Source: CAIWHR01 sp963830485 (GTDB lineage: Bacteria; Pseudomonadota; Gammaproteobacteria; Burkholderiales; Casimicrobiaceae). From it: a DNA stretch of 64,000 nucleotides. Below the pieces are notes generated by a model. The model ran no database searches. It had not been told where the DNA came from and worked only from the letters and a program-made list of their open reading frames with translations. Made by a program: the position numbers and the translations under genes. The stretch spans positions 1 through 64,000 of the forward strand of contig CAWHNE010000004.1 of assembly GCA_963830485.1 (NCBI GenBank), read 5' to 3'. This document shows, piece by piece, positions 9,769 through 18,858 of the stretch; the first letter of the stretch is position 1, and each line of letters opens with the position of its first letter.

Positions 9769-10412
9769 GACTTGCCTCCTGCGGGCGCTGCCGGCGCCGC
9801 GGGTTTGGCCGCGCCGGTCGGTCCGTACGCGGTGTCCCACCCCCATGGGGGCATGCTCGGCGTGCCGCGTGCCGCGCGGTTGACGACGCGCTCTCGATAG
9901 ATGCCGGACAGCACATCGGCGTCGCCGCCCAACAGGGCCTTGGTCGAGCACATCTCGGCGCACACGGGCAGCTTGCCTTCGGCGAGCCGATTGCGGCCGT
10001 ACTTCTTGTACTCGGCTTCGGAACCGTTGGGCTCGGGGCCGCCCGCGCAGAACGTGCACTTGTCCATCTTGCCGCGCACGCCGAACGCGCCGGCCTGCGG
10101 GAACTGCGGCGCACCGAACGGGCACGCGTAGAAGCAGTAGCCGCAGCCGATGCACAGGTCCTTGTCGTGCAGCACGACGCCGTCATCGGTCCGGTAGAAG
10201 CAGTCGACCGGACAGACCGCCATGCACGGCGCGTCGGAGCAGTGCATGCACGCGACCGAGACCGACCGCTCGCCGGGGACGCCGTCGTTGATCGTCACCA
10301 CACGGCGGCGATTCACGCCCCACGGGATGTCATGCTCCTGCTTGCAGGCGGTGACACAGCCGTTGCACTCGATGCAGCGCTCGGCGTCGCACAGGAATTT
10401 CATTCGGGCCAT
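9765..10412 (-). CDS. fdhB: Formate dehydrogenase beta subunit (4Fe-4S electron transfer)
   Basis: The protein has 215 residues and relays electrons from the molybdenum subunit to the cytochrome. Four cysteine clusters are visible: CIECNGCVTACKQEH, CMHCSDAPCMAVCPVDC, CIGCGYCFYACPFG and CTFC...CAEMCS, matching the four [4Fe-4S] clusters of the DMSO-reductase-type beta family. The C-terminus is Pro/Ala-rich and lacks the membrane anchor helix of E. coli FdnH, so attachment probably depends on the gamma subunit. GAGGAG lies upstream of the ATG, and its stop overlaps the following lipoprotein start. Confidence 0.95.
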   Translation of the reverse strand: MARMKFLCDAERCIECNGCVTACKQEHDIPWGVNRRRVVTINDGVPGERSVSVACMHCSDAPCMAVCPVDCFYRTDDGVVLHDKDLCIGCGYCFYACPFGAPQFPQAGAFGVRGKMDKCTFCAGGPEPNGSEAEYKKYGRNRLAEGKLPVCAEMCSTKALLGGDADVLSGIYRERVVNRAARGTPSMPPWGWDTAYGPTGAAKPAAPAAPAGGKS

Positions 10413-10430
10413 GTTGGGTCTCCTCGCGCC

Positions 10431-13394
10431 TTACGCGGTGATCTTCGCGACCTGACAGAGCGTCGTCTTCGTTTCCTGCATCATCGTCACCGAGTCGTAG
10501 CCGTACGTGGTCGCCGTGTTGACCGCCTCGGCCCGGACGATCGGATGCGCCCCTTCGGGGTAGTACTCGAGCATGTCCTTCCCCTGCCACCAGCCGGAGA
10601 AGTGGAACGGGATGAACGTCACGCCCGGGCCGACCCGCTCGGTCACCAGCGCGCGCACCTTGATCTGGGCGCCCGTCGGCGACTTCACCCACACGTACTC
10701 GCCGTCCTTGATCCCGCGGTCGTTCGCGTCCTTGGGATTGATCTCGACGAAGTTCTCCTGCTGCAGCTCGGCGAGCCACGGGTTGGAGCGCGTTTCCTCG
10801 CCCCCACCCTCGAACTCGACGAGGCGGCCGCTCGTAAGCACCAGCGGGAACTTCTCGGGGACGCCGGCCTTGATGTTCTCGTCCTGCTTCGTCTTGTAGA
10901 GCGTCAGCAAGCGCCAGAACGCCTTCTTGTCGTCGTGCGTCGGGTACTTGGCGACGAGGTCGGGCCGGTTCGAATAGATCGGCTCGCGGTGCTGCGGGAT
11001 GCCGTCCGGGAAGTTCCAGACGATCGCCCGTGCCTTCGCGTTGCCGAACGGATGGTTGCCGTGGTTCTTCATGAACACGCGCATCATCCCGCCCGAGAGG
11101 TCGGTCTTCCAGTTCTTGCCCTCGGCCGCCTTCTTCTCGGCCTCGGTGAGCTCGTCCCACCAGCCGAGCTTCTTCAGCAGCACGTGGTCGAGCTCGGGAT
11201 AGCCGCCGGTAAGGTCGCCCCCCTTCGGATAGCTGCCATCCTCTGCCAGCAGGTTGACGCCTTCGCGCTCGACGCCGAAATTCGCGCGGAAGCAGCCGCC
11301 GCCGTCCATCATCGCGACCGACGTGCTGTACAGGTTCGGCGAACCGGGGTGCTTCAGCTCCGGATTGCCGTAGCACGGCCACGGCAGGCCGAAGTAGTCG
11401 CCGTCGCATGGCCCGCCCTTCGCGCGAAGCGTCTTGACGTCGAAGGTCGCCATGTTCTTCATGTGGAGCTTCAGGCGCTCCGGCGACTGGCCCGTATAGC
11501 CGATCGTCCACGTGCCCTTGTTGATTTCGCGGAGGATGGATTCGGGCTCGGGCTCGTCCATCTTGTTCGCGTCGGGCTTCACGACCTTGTAGTTCTTCAC
11601 GAACTCCTTGTCCCAGCCGAACTTCTTCGCGAACGCGTACATGATCGCCTGGTCGGTCTGCGACTCGAACAGCGGGCTGATCACGCGCTCGCGCCACTGG
11701 ATCGAGCGGTTCGACGCGGTCGCCGAGCCCGAGGTCTCGAACTGCGTGCACGCGGGCAGAAGGTAGACCGCGCGATTCGGGTTGGCACTCTTCTTCGCGT
11801 CCGCAAGCACCTGTTTCGCCTGCTCGGAGAGCGGCATCGCCGCCATTGCGGCCGTCGACGACGGGTAGGGATCGATGACGACCAAGAGGTCGAGCGCGTG
11901 CATCGCCGCCTGCATCTCCATCCCGCGCGTCTGGCTGTTCGGCGCGTGGCCCCAGTACACCATGCCGCGCAGGTTCGGGCCCTGGTCGATCACGTCGTTC
12001 GGCAGCAGCACGCCGTCGATCCAGCGCGAGACCGTCATGCCGGGCTTTTCCATCATGCCGTCGGCGTACTGCTTCTTCAGGTACTCGTAGTCGACGCCCC
12101 ACACCGCCGCCCAGTGCTTCCACGAGCCGGCGGCGACGCCGTAGTAGCCGGGCAGCGAGTCCGGGTTCGGGCCGACGTCGGTCGCGCCCTGGACGTTGTC
12201 GTGGCCGCGGAAGATGTTGGTGCCGCCGCCGGAGACGCCGACGTTGCCGAGCGCGAGCTGGAGGATGCACGACGCGCGGACCATCGCGTTGCCGATCGTG
12301 TGCTGCGTCTGCCCCATGCACCAGACGACCGTCGACGGTCGGTTCTTCGCCATCATCTCGGCGACCTTCACGACCTGCGCCTCGGGCACGCCGCAGGCGT
12401 CCTGGACCTTGTCCGGCGTCCACTTGGTCATGATCTCGTCTTTGACCTTCTCCATGCCGTAGACGCGGTCGTGCAGGTACTGCTTGTCCTCCCAGCCGTT
12501 CTTGAAGATGTGGTAGAGCATGCCGAACAGGAACGGGATGTCGCCGCCGGAGCGCAGCCGCACGTACTCGTCGGCCTTCGCCGCCGTGCGCGTGAAGCGG
12601 GGGTCGACGACGATCATCTTCGCGCCCGTCTCCTTCGCGTGCAGCATGTGCAGCATCGACACCGGGTGCGCCTCGGCCGCGTTGCTGCCGATGTACATCG
12701 CGCACTTCGTGTTCTGCATGTCGTTGTACGAATTGGTCATCGCGCCGTAGCCCCAGGTGTTGGCTACGCCGGCGACCGTCGTCGAGTGGCAGATCCGCGC
12801 CTGGTGATCGCAGTTGTTCGTGCCCCAGAACGACACGAACTTGCGCATCAGGTACGCCTGCTCGTTGCTGTGCTTCGAGCTGCCGACCCAGAAGATCGCG
12901 TCGGGGCCCGATTCCTTGCGCAGGTCGAGCATCTTCTTGCTGATCTCGTCCATCGCCTGGTCCCAGCTGATCTTCTGGTACTTGCCGTTGACGAGCTTGA
13001 CGGGCGTCTTCAGACGCATCGAGTGCTCGTGCATCCCGTGCTCGCGCACCGAGGCGCCCTTGGCGCAGTGCGCGCCCAGGTTGAGCGGCGAATCGAACAC
13101 CGGCTCCTGCCGTGTCCACACGCCGTTCTCGACGGTCGCGTCGACCGCGCAGCCCACCGAGCAGTGCGTGCAGACGGTGCGTTTGACCTCGGTCTTGGTC
13201 GCCGCATCCGCCGCGGCGTCGGCCTTGCCGATGGCGCCGTAGGGCAGCTGGCTGGCGAACGCCCCGGCCCCAGCGACGAGGCCCGAGCGCTTGAGAAACG
13301 TCCGGCGATCCAAGCCCGCGGGAGCGGCTCCCGCGAGACGGCGCAGACGCGGACCGGCTGCAGCGACGTCGGTGTTCTTCCTGGTCAGCAGCAT
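10431..13394 (-). CDS. fdhA: Formate dehydrogenase alpha subunit, molybdopterin-dependent, TAT-exported
   Basis: It oxidises formate to CO2 at a bis-MGD molybdenum (or tungsten) centre in the periplasm. The protein has 987 residues. A twin-arginine motif RRTFLKRSG begins at residue 30. The [4Fe-4S] ligands are C75, C78, C82 and C110. The active-site segment DHQARICHSTTVAGVANTWGYGAMTN carries Cys202 where E. coli FdnG has selenocysteine, so no Sec machinery is needed. The C-terminal MGD-binding domain begins around PLVLTSGRLVEFEGGGEETRSNPW. A strong AGGAGGAGGAA lies before the ATG. Its neighbours supply the electron relay, a TAT chaperone and cofactor biosynthesis. Confidence 0.97.
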   Translation of the reverse strand: MLLTRKNTDVAAAGPRLRRLAGAAPAGLDRRTFLKRSGLVAGAGAFASQLPYGAIGKADAAADAATKTEVKRTVCTHCSVGCAVDATVENGVWTRQEPVFDSPLNLGAHCAKGASVREHGMHEHSMRLKTPVKLVNGKYQKISWDQAMDEISKKMLDLRKESGPDAIFWVGSSKHSNEQAYLMRKFVSFWGTNNCDHQARICHSTTVAGVANTWGYGAMTNSYNDMQNTKCAMYIGSNAAEAHPVSMLHMLHAKETGAKMIVVDPRFTRTAAKADEYVRLRSGGDIPFLFGMLYHIFKNGWEDKQYLHDRVYGMEKVKDEIMTKWTPDKVQDACGVPEAQVVKVAEMMAKNRPSTVVWCMGQTQHTIGNAMVRASCILQLALGNVGVSGGGTNIFRGHDNVQGATDVGPNPDSLPGYYGVAAGSWKHWAAVWGVDYEYLKKQYADGMMEKPGMTVSRWIDGVLLPNDVIDQGPNLRGMVYWGHAPNSQTRGMEMQAAMHALDLLVVIDPYPSSTAAMAAMPLSEQAKQVLADAKKSANPNRAVYLLPACTQFETSGSATASNRSIQWRERVISPLFESQTDQAIMYAFAKKFGWDKEFVKNYKVVKPDANKMDEPEPESILREINKGTWTIGYTGQSPERLKLHMKNMATFDVKTLRAKGGPCDGDYFGLPWPCYGNPELKHPGSPNLYSTSVAMMDGGGCFRANFGVEREGVNLLAEDGSYPKGGDLTGGYPELDHVLLKKLGWWDELTEAEKKAAEGKNWKTDLSGGMMRVFMKNHGNHPFGNAKARAIVWNFPDGIPQHREPIYSNRPDLVAKYPTHDDKKAFWRLLTLYKTKQDENIKAGVPEKFPLVLTSGRLVEFEGGGEETRSNPWLAELQQENFVEINPKDANDRGIKDGEYVWVKSPTGAQIKVRALVTERVGPGVTFIPFHFSGWWQGKDMLEYYPEGAHPIVRAEAVNTATTYGYDSVTMMQETKTTLCQVAKITA

Positions 13395-13416
13395 GATCCT
13401 TCCTCCTCCTGGAGCT

Positions 13417-13662
13417 TCAGATTTTCGCGGTGCGGTAATAGTCGCGCACGTGCGCCGTCTCGCTGTATCGCCCGTCCGCGTCGTTGTCGGCGGCCTGCGT
13501 GTGTGCAGCGATTGCCGGAACTGCGGCGACGGTGGCTGCCGCCGCGCCTGCGCCGCTCACGCCGAGCGCAAACAGGAAGCGGCGGCGTTTCGGGTCGGTG
13601 GAGGTTGGCGCCGCGCCGGATGCGGGCGCAACAAAACGATCGCTACGCGGGGGTTTGCGCAT
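13417..13662 (-). CDS. Formate dehydrogenase region TAT-target small protein
   Basis: The protein has 81 residues. The start at 13662 follows GGAGG. It has a twin-arginine-like region (PKRRRFLFALGVSGAGAAAATVAAVPAIAA) followed by about 30 residues ending in TAHVRDYYRTAKI. This matches the small TAT-target family found next to formate dehydrogenase alpha genes. It may cross the membrane with FdhA or act in its assembly; that role is inference from conserved context. It is 22 bp upstream of fdhA. Confidence 0.85.
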   Translation of the reverse strand: MRKPPRSDRFVAPASGAAPTSTDPKRRRFLFALGVSGAGAAAATVAAVPAIAAHTQAADNDADGRYSETAHVRDYYRTAKI

Positions 13663-13697
13663 GGGGACCTCCAAGTGACCGCGTGACGTTGTGATCT

Positions 13698-14351
13698 CTA
13701 TTCCTCCACGGCGAACGAGTCACGTTCGAGCGCCAGGAAACGATCGGCGAATTGTGCTACCCGACGGTAGTAGTTGGCAACTGAATTTGCGGTTATTGCG
13801 ATGCAACAATCGAAGGCCCAAGGGGCGACATGACGATCGAAAAATGATTGCTGTTCCTCGACCGGCACGGGACGACGCTCCCCGTCCCCGGCCACCAGCA
13901 TGCGCATGGTTTCCAGGACTGCGGAAAGATGGTCCTCGAACTCGCTCGACTCGGGCCGCCGGCCAAGCCCGAGTCCGGCCAGCGTCGCCCGGATCTCGGC
14001 CAGCGGCCGACCGGATTGCGGTCCGAGGTAATGCGAGGCATACAAGCTCACCTCGCTCCGCCCGATCCCCACGAAGAGCGCCTGGAATTCGTCGCGAGCG
14101 GCCTCGGGGTCCATCGCGGTGCTGGCGGCGCGCAGCGCGTCCCAGGCGCCGGCGAGGCTACCCCCCGCCACATCGACCCCGTCGCCGTTGCGGGCATGCG
14201 CCGGCGGCGCTAGCGAAGGGGCCCGGGCGATCGCCGCGAGCAGCGAGGCATCCGGCGCGTCGGAAAACAGCCGGGCGAGGAGCGCATAGAACTCGGCCCG
14301 CGCCTCGTCTTCCGGCGGGAGCGGCCGGCGCACCACGATGGCGTCAGACAT
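13698..14351 (-). CDS. TorD/DmsD-family chaperone for FdhA
   Basis: A 217-residue all-helical cytoplasmic protein. The TorD-family signature EFQALFVGIGRSEVSLYASHYL lies mid-protein, with a helical C-terminal half (HLSAVLETMRMLVAGD and FFDRHVAPWAFDCCIAIT). TorD-type proteins bind the twin-arginine leader and apo form of molybdoenzymes until the cofactor is inserted. Its start overlaps the polyferredoxin stop by 8 bp, indicating co-translation. Its client is almost certainly the adjacent FdhA. Confidence 0.9.
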   Translation of the reverse strand: MSDAIVVRRPLPPEDEARAEFYALLARLFSDAPDASLLAAIARAPSLAPPAHARNGDGVDVAGGSLAGAWDALRAASTAMDPEAARDEFQALFVGIGRSEVSLYASHYLGPQSGRPLAEIRATLAGLGLGRRPESSEFEDHLSAVLETMRMLVAGDGERRPVPVEEQQSFFDRHVAPWAFDCCIAITANSVANYYRRVAQFADRFLALERDSFAVEE

Positions 14352-16419
14352 CGCGAATGTCGACGCCGCGCTCGTGCTTCATGAGGTCGACGACCCGGCA
14401 GTCCGCACACATCTTGAGCCGGTCGAGCGCGCCGGGCGCGGCGAACATCGAGTGCGAGGCGAGCCGGTCCAGCATCCCGGCGATCATCTTCTCCGTGCCG
14501 AGGGGCTTGCCGCACGAGATGCACTTGAACACCACCGCTTCGTTCAGGACCCGCGGCTCCTTCGCCTCCGGCGCGAGCGAGAGGCGCGGCGCGAGCGCGA
14601 TCGCGTGCTCCGGGCAGGTCACCGCACAGAGCCCGCACTGCACGCACTTCGTCTCGATGAAGCGGAGTTGCGGTGCCTCCTGGCCGTCCAGGAGCGCGCC
14701 GACCGGGCACGCGCCGACGCACGCGAGGCACATCGTGCAGGTGTCCTTGTTGACGACGAGCGTGCCGTACGGGGCGCCCGCGGGGAGCGCGATCTCGCGC
14801 TGCGGCACCGGCGCGTGCCGCGCGAGGTGCTCAATCGCGAGCGCCGCCGTCGTGCGCTTGTCGGACGTGAAGGCAAACGTCGCCGCGGCACGGACGCCGA
14901 GCGCGGCGGGCCACGACCAGAGCGCCGCGTCGAGCGCCGCCGGATCGGCGCCGTCGAAGACGCGGAAATGCTCGCCCTGGTAACCCAGCGCCTGCGCGAT
15001 CGCATCCGCGATGCGCATTTGGTGCGAAAGCGCCTCGCGGTACTGTGGTGCCTCGGCACCGGTCGCAAGCACGGCCACCTGCGAGGCGCCGTGCGCCAGC
15101 GCGGCGAGCCAGACGTCGAGCCCGACCGAAGCGACATGATGGACCTCGACGGGAATGACCCGCGCCGGCAGGCCCCGCGCGCGGCGCGCGAGCCGGGTGA
15201 TCACCCCGCGCCCGCCCTCCGCGTGCAGCAGCAGGCACGCGTCGCGACCGCTCGCCTTTGCATAGGTCGCGAGCAGCGTGCGCACCCGCGCCCCGAGATC
15301 CGGCACGGACGGGTACGCGTAGGTCATTGCGCCCGACGGGCAGACGGTCGCGCAGCCGCCGCAGCCCATGCAGAGGTGCGGCTCGACCTTCACGTGATCG
15401 CCGTCCGGAGAGATCGCCGCCGTCGAGCAGACGTCGATGCAGAGGTTGCACCCCTCCTTGCGCGAGCGGCTGTGCGCGCAGATCGACGGCTTGTACGCGA
15501 AGAACTTCGGCTTCTCGAACTCGCCGATCATCGCCGCGAGTCCCGCCACCGCCTGCGCCTGGGCGACGGCGTCGACGCCCGGAGCGAAATAGCCCTGCGG
15601 CGGCTCGTGCATCCGGAGCGCGGACGTTTTCTGCAGGTCGAGCACGAGGTCGAAGCGATCGCTCCGCGCGGCGTCGCGCCGGTCGAAGTCGATCGCGGCC
15701 GTCGCGCCGCACGCCGCGACGCACTTGCGATGCGCCTTGCAGCGGTCGAGATCGATCTGGTAGCTCCAGTCGATCGCGTGCTCCGGGCAGGCGCGCACGC
15801 ACGCGTTGCAGCGGGTGCAGAGGTCGAGGTCGATCGGGTTTTCCTGCGCCCACGCCGCCTCGAAGGCGCCGAGCCAACCCGAAAGCGCCGTGATCCGGCC
15901 CGAATAGACCGGGAACGCGCGCTCGGGTGGAAGGTCCGCGCCCATCGCGCGACCGGTGAGGAGGACCGTCACCGCGAGCTGCGGCGCGAGCACGCGCGCC
16001 CAGTGCAGTGCGGGCTCCGCCGGACCGGCGATCAGCAGGCGTCCTTCCGAGCGGTACGACACGGTCGGCACGGGCTCGGGTTCCGGCAGGCCCGCGACTG
16101 CGAGGAGCGCAGCGATCTTCGGCGTCGCAGCGCGCGCCTCGGCCGACCAGCCCGCGGTCTCGCGGACGTTGACGAAGCGGATCGTCTGCGTCTTTCCGCC
16201 CTCCTCCGCGACATCGCCGAACAGTCGCGCTTCCTGCGTGCACGCGACGACGACGTCGCCCGCCGCGCCGCCGGCGAACGCCGCAAGCTCCTTCTGGCAG
16301 AGCATCGTCTTCACGACCGGCGTGCCCGCAAGCTCGAGCGCGCGCGCGAGCGCCTGCGCGTCGAGCGGCATCGTCGCGTTGCACGAGCAGAGGTGCAGGT
16401 TCCTGTCGGCTAGGCTCAT
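14344..16419 (-). CDS. Polyferredoxin-like 4Fe-4S protein of the fdh operon
   Basis: The protein has 691 residues and no signal peptide. Ferredoxin motifs are spread along it: CTRCNACVRACP (from residue 201), C227/C233/C237, CNLCIDVCS (324-331), CMGCGGCATVC (350-360), CTMCLACVGACP and CVQCGLCAVTCP in the last third, and a final CISC...CADC. The N-terminus has a CSCN/CQKE/CTQEA layout reminiscent of HdrA-like proteins. It is probably a cytoplasmic electron carrier or assembly factor for formate dehydrogenase. This gene, DUF3305/3306 and TorD recur together beside betaproteobacterial FDH genes. It overlaps both neighbours by 4-8 bp. Confidence 0.82.
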   Translation of the reverse strand: MSLADRNLHLCSCNATMPLDAQALARALELAGTPVVKTMLCQKELAAFAGGAAGDVVVACTQEARLFGDVAEEGGKTQTIRFVNVRETAGWSAEARAATPKIAALLAVAGLPEPEPVPTVSYRSEGRLLIAGPAEPALHWARVLAPQLAVTVLLTGRAMGADLPPERAFPVYSGRITALSGWLGAFEAAWAQENPIDLDLCTRCNACVRACPEHAIDWSYQIDLDRCKAHRKCVAACGATAAIDFDRRDAARSDRFDLVLDLQKTSALRMHEPPQGYFAPGVDAVAQAQAVAGLAAMIGEFEKPKFFAYKPSICAHSRSRKEGCNLCIDVCSTAAISPDGDHVKVEPHLCMGCGGCATVCPSGAMTYAYPSVPDLGARVRTLLATYAKASGRDACLLLHAEGGRGVITRLARRARGLPARVIPVEVHHVASVGLDVWLAALAHGASQVAVLATGAEAPQYREALSHQMRIADAIAQALGYQGEHFRVFDGADPAALDAALWSWPAALGVRAAATFAFTSDKRTTAALAIEHLARHAPVPQREIALPAGAPYGTLVVNKDTCTMCLACVGACPVGALLDGQEAPQLRFIETKCVQCGLCAVTCPEHAIALAPRLSLAPEAKEPRVLNEAVVFKCISCGKPLGTEKMIAGMLDRLASHSMFAAPGALDRLKMCADCRVVDLMKHERGVDIRDV

Positions 16420-17027
16420 CGCGAGGGTGGCGGGTCCGGCGCGTCGGCGTCGGCGGGCGGATCGGCTCCAGCTTTCGGAGTGGCCGCGGGAGCAGACGCC
16501 GGCACGGTGCCCGGCTCGGGCAGCGATGTGCGTGCGTCTTCCGCGATCGCCCGAGACTCGGACGCGCGCTCCAGCGACCGCTCGGGCGCAGGCGGTCCCT
16601 CGACGGGCCCCAGGCCCAACCCGCGCACGAAGCCCGATTGCGCCAGGCGCTCGAGCACGTCGGGGGGAATCGGGTCGGGCTTCGTGTAGTCGTCGATGTA
16701 GACGTCGAGGCCGTCCATCACGTTGAAGTGCGGATCGGAGAAGAGCTTCTTCAGCGCCTGGCGCTTGAGCGTCTCATCGACCTTCGGTTGCATGAACGCG
16801 GAGAAATCCGACTCGGTCGTCAACGTTTCGATCGGTGGGAGCGCGGGCTCTACCGCCGGCGGGGGCGTGCCGGGCATGGTCGCCGTGGGTCCTTGCGCAG
16901 CGGGACTGGCGTCGGGCGGTGCCGGCGCGGGTGTTTGGCTCGACACCGCGTCGCGCGTCGCCTCGAGCTTCCGGCGCGACCACCGCCGCAGCGAGAATCC
17001 TTCGGGAGACTTGTCGTCGGCCGGCAT
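16416..17027 (-). CDS. DUF3306 domain protein
   Basis: The protein has 203 residues. The conserved part is EGFSLRRWSRRKLEAT at the N-terminus and the central block LTTESDFSAFMQPKVDETLKRQALKKLFSDPHFNVMDGLDVYIDDYTKPDPIP. The linker and C-terminal tail are Pro/Ala-rich low complexity. DUF3306 genes accompany formate dehydrogenase loci, but no biochemical role is established. Its stop overlaps the polyferredoxin start by 4 bp, so they are translationally coupled. Confidence 0.88.
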   Translation of the reverse strand: MPADDKSPEGFSLRRWSRRKLEATRDAVSSQTPAPAPPDASPAAQGPTATMPGTPPPAVEPALPPIETLTTESDFSAFMQPKVDETLKRQALKKLFSDPHFNVMDGLDVYIDDYTKPDPIPPDVLERLAQSGFVRGLGLGPVEGPPAPERSLERASESRAIAEDARTSLPEPGTVPASAPAATPKAGADPPADADAPDPPPSR

Positions 17028-17042
17028 CGTCGAGCGCGCGGG

Positions 17043-17558
17043 TCAGCGCCGCGAACCGCGCTCGCGACGGAACGCGCCGTCCGCGAACGGATCGTTGCGG
17101 CGGACCTTCTCTTTCGGTTCCGGTTTGTAATGCAATGCGGCAAACGGCGCCATCCAGTCGCGCAGCACGTCGGGCAGCGGCACCGCGTCGACGCGCTCGC
17201 CGCCGTCCATCATGCGCGCCGCCTCGTTGTAGCTCACGGTAACGATCACCGGATACACGGGCGGCACGATCGCGTCCTCGTGCATGCGCCAGTTGACGAA
17301 CACTTTGGGCTCCGGTGCGACGAGGTTCAAGTGGTAGCCCTCGGCCTCGGAGCGATGGAGCTCGACGGCGTGCCCGTCGAAGCGCCACTGCGCGCACGTC
17401 GCGTCGTCGCGAATGCATACCGGGGGAACACCCGGCGGCGCGTCGTCGTCGCGCGGCAGCACAGAGACCGGCTCCCAGCGCTCGCTCACCCAGCGATTCG
17501 CGAGCGGCGTCCGCTGCATGACCACCGCAACGGGAAACCGCATGAGAGGAATGGGCAT
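17043..17558 (-). CDS. DUF3305 domain protein, first gene of the fdh operon
   Basis: About 171 residues from ATG 17558. The conserved block is PVAVVMQRTPLANRWVSERWEPVSVLP, followed by ALHYKPEPKEKVRRNDPFADGAFRRERG at the end. Alternative starts are GTG 17648, ATG 17618 and ATG 17543. 17558 best matches where the conserved domain begins, but no start has a convincing ribosome site. Together with DUF3306 it marks FDH loci; the function is unknown. It is transcribed divergently from moaA, so the 143-bp gap 17559-17701 holds the control region for both the enzyme and its cofactor pathway. Confidence 0.82.
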   Translation of the reverse strand: MPIPLMRFPVAVVMQRTPLANRWVSERWEPVSVLPRDDDAPPGVPPVCIRDDATCAQWRFDGHAVELHRSEAEGYHLNLVAPEPKVFVNWRMHEDAIVPPVYPVIVTVSYNEAARMMDGGERVDAVPLPDVLRDWMAPFAALHYKPEPKEKVRRNDPFADGAFRRERGSRR

Positions 17559-17652
17559 TCGAGGCTTGATGCCGGGCCATCGGCCGGCGGCGCAGGCGTC
17601 CGCGAGGAACGCCCGCATCGGGGATCGATCATACACCAGGGGCTGCACGCTC

Positions 17653-17661
17653 TGCTAACAT
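17653..17661 (+). promoter_or_regulatory. Candidate extended -10 promoter of the moaA operon
   Basis: TGCTAACAT is an extended -10 (TG-N-TAACAT) 40 bases upstream of the moaA ATG. No -35 is visible. No obvious molybdate or molybdopterin regulatory structure was recognised in the divergent gap. Confidence 0.35.
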
Positions 17662-17701
17662 CACCAGTTGCCCGTTCTGTTCCGGCAAAAACACGAGATT
17701 C

Positions 17702-18820
17702 ATGGCGACGATCATCCCGCTCACCGACGCGCGCGGCGCGCCGAATGCCGACGCGCGGCGCGCCGCGTACGACGCGTTCGTGCGCGAGGCCGCGCTCGGG
17801 CTGGAGCCGGCGCCTGGGCCGCTCGCCGACACGCGCGGACGCCCGCTCTCCGACCTGCGGATCTCGGTCACAGACCGTTGCAACTTTCGCTGCGTCTACT
17901 GCATGCCGCGCGATGTCTTCGACGCCGACTACCGCTTCCTTCCCCACGCCGAGCTTCTGACATTCGAGGAGATAGCGCGCGTCGCCGCCCTCTTCGTCGA
18001 GCGCGGCGTCTCGAAGATCCGGCTCACCGGTGGGGAACCGCTGCTGCGGCGGAATGTCGAGCGGCTGGTCGAGCTGCTCGCGCGGACCGGTGTGACGGAT
18101 CTCACGCTGACGACCAACGCCTCGCTGCTCGCGAAGAAGGCGAAGGGTTTGCGCGACGCGGGCCTCACCCGCGTCACGGTGAGCCTCGATTCCCTCGACG
18201 ACGCCACGTTCCGGGCAATGAACGACGCCGATTTTCCCGTCGGCAAGGTGCTCGAGGGCATCGACGCCGCCGCCGCGGCGGGCCTCGCGCCGGTGAAGAT
18301 CAACATGGTCGTGAAGCGCGGGATGAACGAAGGCGATGTCGTCGCGATGGCGCGGCACTTCCGCGGCACGGGCCACATCGTCCGCTTCATCGAGTTCATG
18401 GACGTCGGCGCGACCAACGGCTGGCGGATGGACGACGTCGTGCCAGCCGCCGAGATCGTCCGGCGGATCGGCGCGGAGTTTCCGCTCGCCCCCGCGGATC
18501 CCAACTACGCGGGCGAAGTGGCCGAGCGCTGGCGTTACCGGGACGGAGCGGGCGAGATCGGCGTGATCGCGTCGGTGACGCAGGCGTTCTGCCGCGACTG
18601 CTCGCGCGCGCGGCTGTCCACCGACGGCCGTCTGTACACATGCCTCTTCGCGAGCGAGGGCTACGACCTGCGCGCGCTCGTCCGCGGCGGTTTCGACGAC
18701 GCGCAGATCGGCCGCGCGCTCGCCGCGGTGTGGCGGCGACGCGACGACCGCTATTCGGAGATCCGCACGGCCAACACCGCGCGGCTGCCGAAGGTCGAGA
18801 TGAGCTACATCGGCGGTTAG
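17702..18820 (+). CDS. moaA: GTP 3',8-cyclase (molybdenum cofactor biosynthesis)
   Basis: This radical-SAM enzyme makes the first intermediate of molybdopterin from GTP. The protein has 372 residues. The SAM cluster motif CNFRCVYC gives C60, C64 and C67. GGEPLLRRN follows. The second cluster is FCRDCSRARLSTDGRLYTC near the C-terminus. An N-terminal extension of about 45 residues precedes the usual DLRISVTDRC start and appears in frame from ATG 17702. It is the first gene of a plus-strand operon that supplies cofactor and sulfurase functions to the divergently transcribed formate dehydrogenase. Confidence 0.97.
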   Translation: MATIIPLTDARGAPNADARRAAYDAFVREAALGLEPAPGPLADTRGRPLSDLRISVTDRCNFRCVYCMPRDVFDADYRFLPHAELLTFEEIARVAALFVERGVSKIRLTGGEPLLRRNVERLVELLARTGVTDLTLTTNASLLAKKAKGLRDAGLTRVTVSLDSLDDATFRAMNDADFPVGKVLEGIDAAAAAGLAPVKINMVVKRGMNEGDVVAMARHFRGTGHIVRFIEFMDVGATNGWRMDDVVPAAEIVRRIGAEFPLAPADPNYAGEVAERWRYRDGAGEIGVIASVTQAFCRDCSRARLSTDGRLYTCLFASEGYDLRALVRGGFDDAQIGRALAAVWRRRDDRYSEIRTANTARLPKVEMSYIGG

Positions 18821-18858
18821 CTCTGCACCTCGCCTGCGCGCGCTGCGCGGCCCTTCCC

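Noticed and set aside
10431..13394. Selenocysteine in FdhA
   Set aside because: The position is an ordinary cysteine codon (Cys202 in ARICHS), so no SECIS or Sec machinery is needed.
10167..13694. 1175-codon open frame antisense to fdhA
   Set aside because: It is a GC-rich shadow of the FDH alpha gene; the product is His/Arg/Leu/Val-rich without domains, and the opposite strand has full family motifs.
14338..16413. 691-codon open frame antisense to the polyferredoxin
   Set aside because: Mirror of the real gene with almost identical limits; Arg-rich product, no motifs.
17043..17648. GTG 17648 as the DUF3305 start
   Set aside because: It adds about 30 unconserved residues and runs into the divergent promoter region; the domain starts near 17558.
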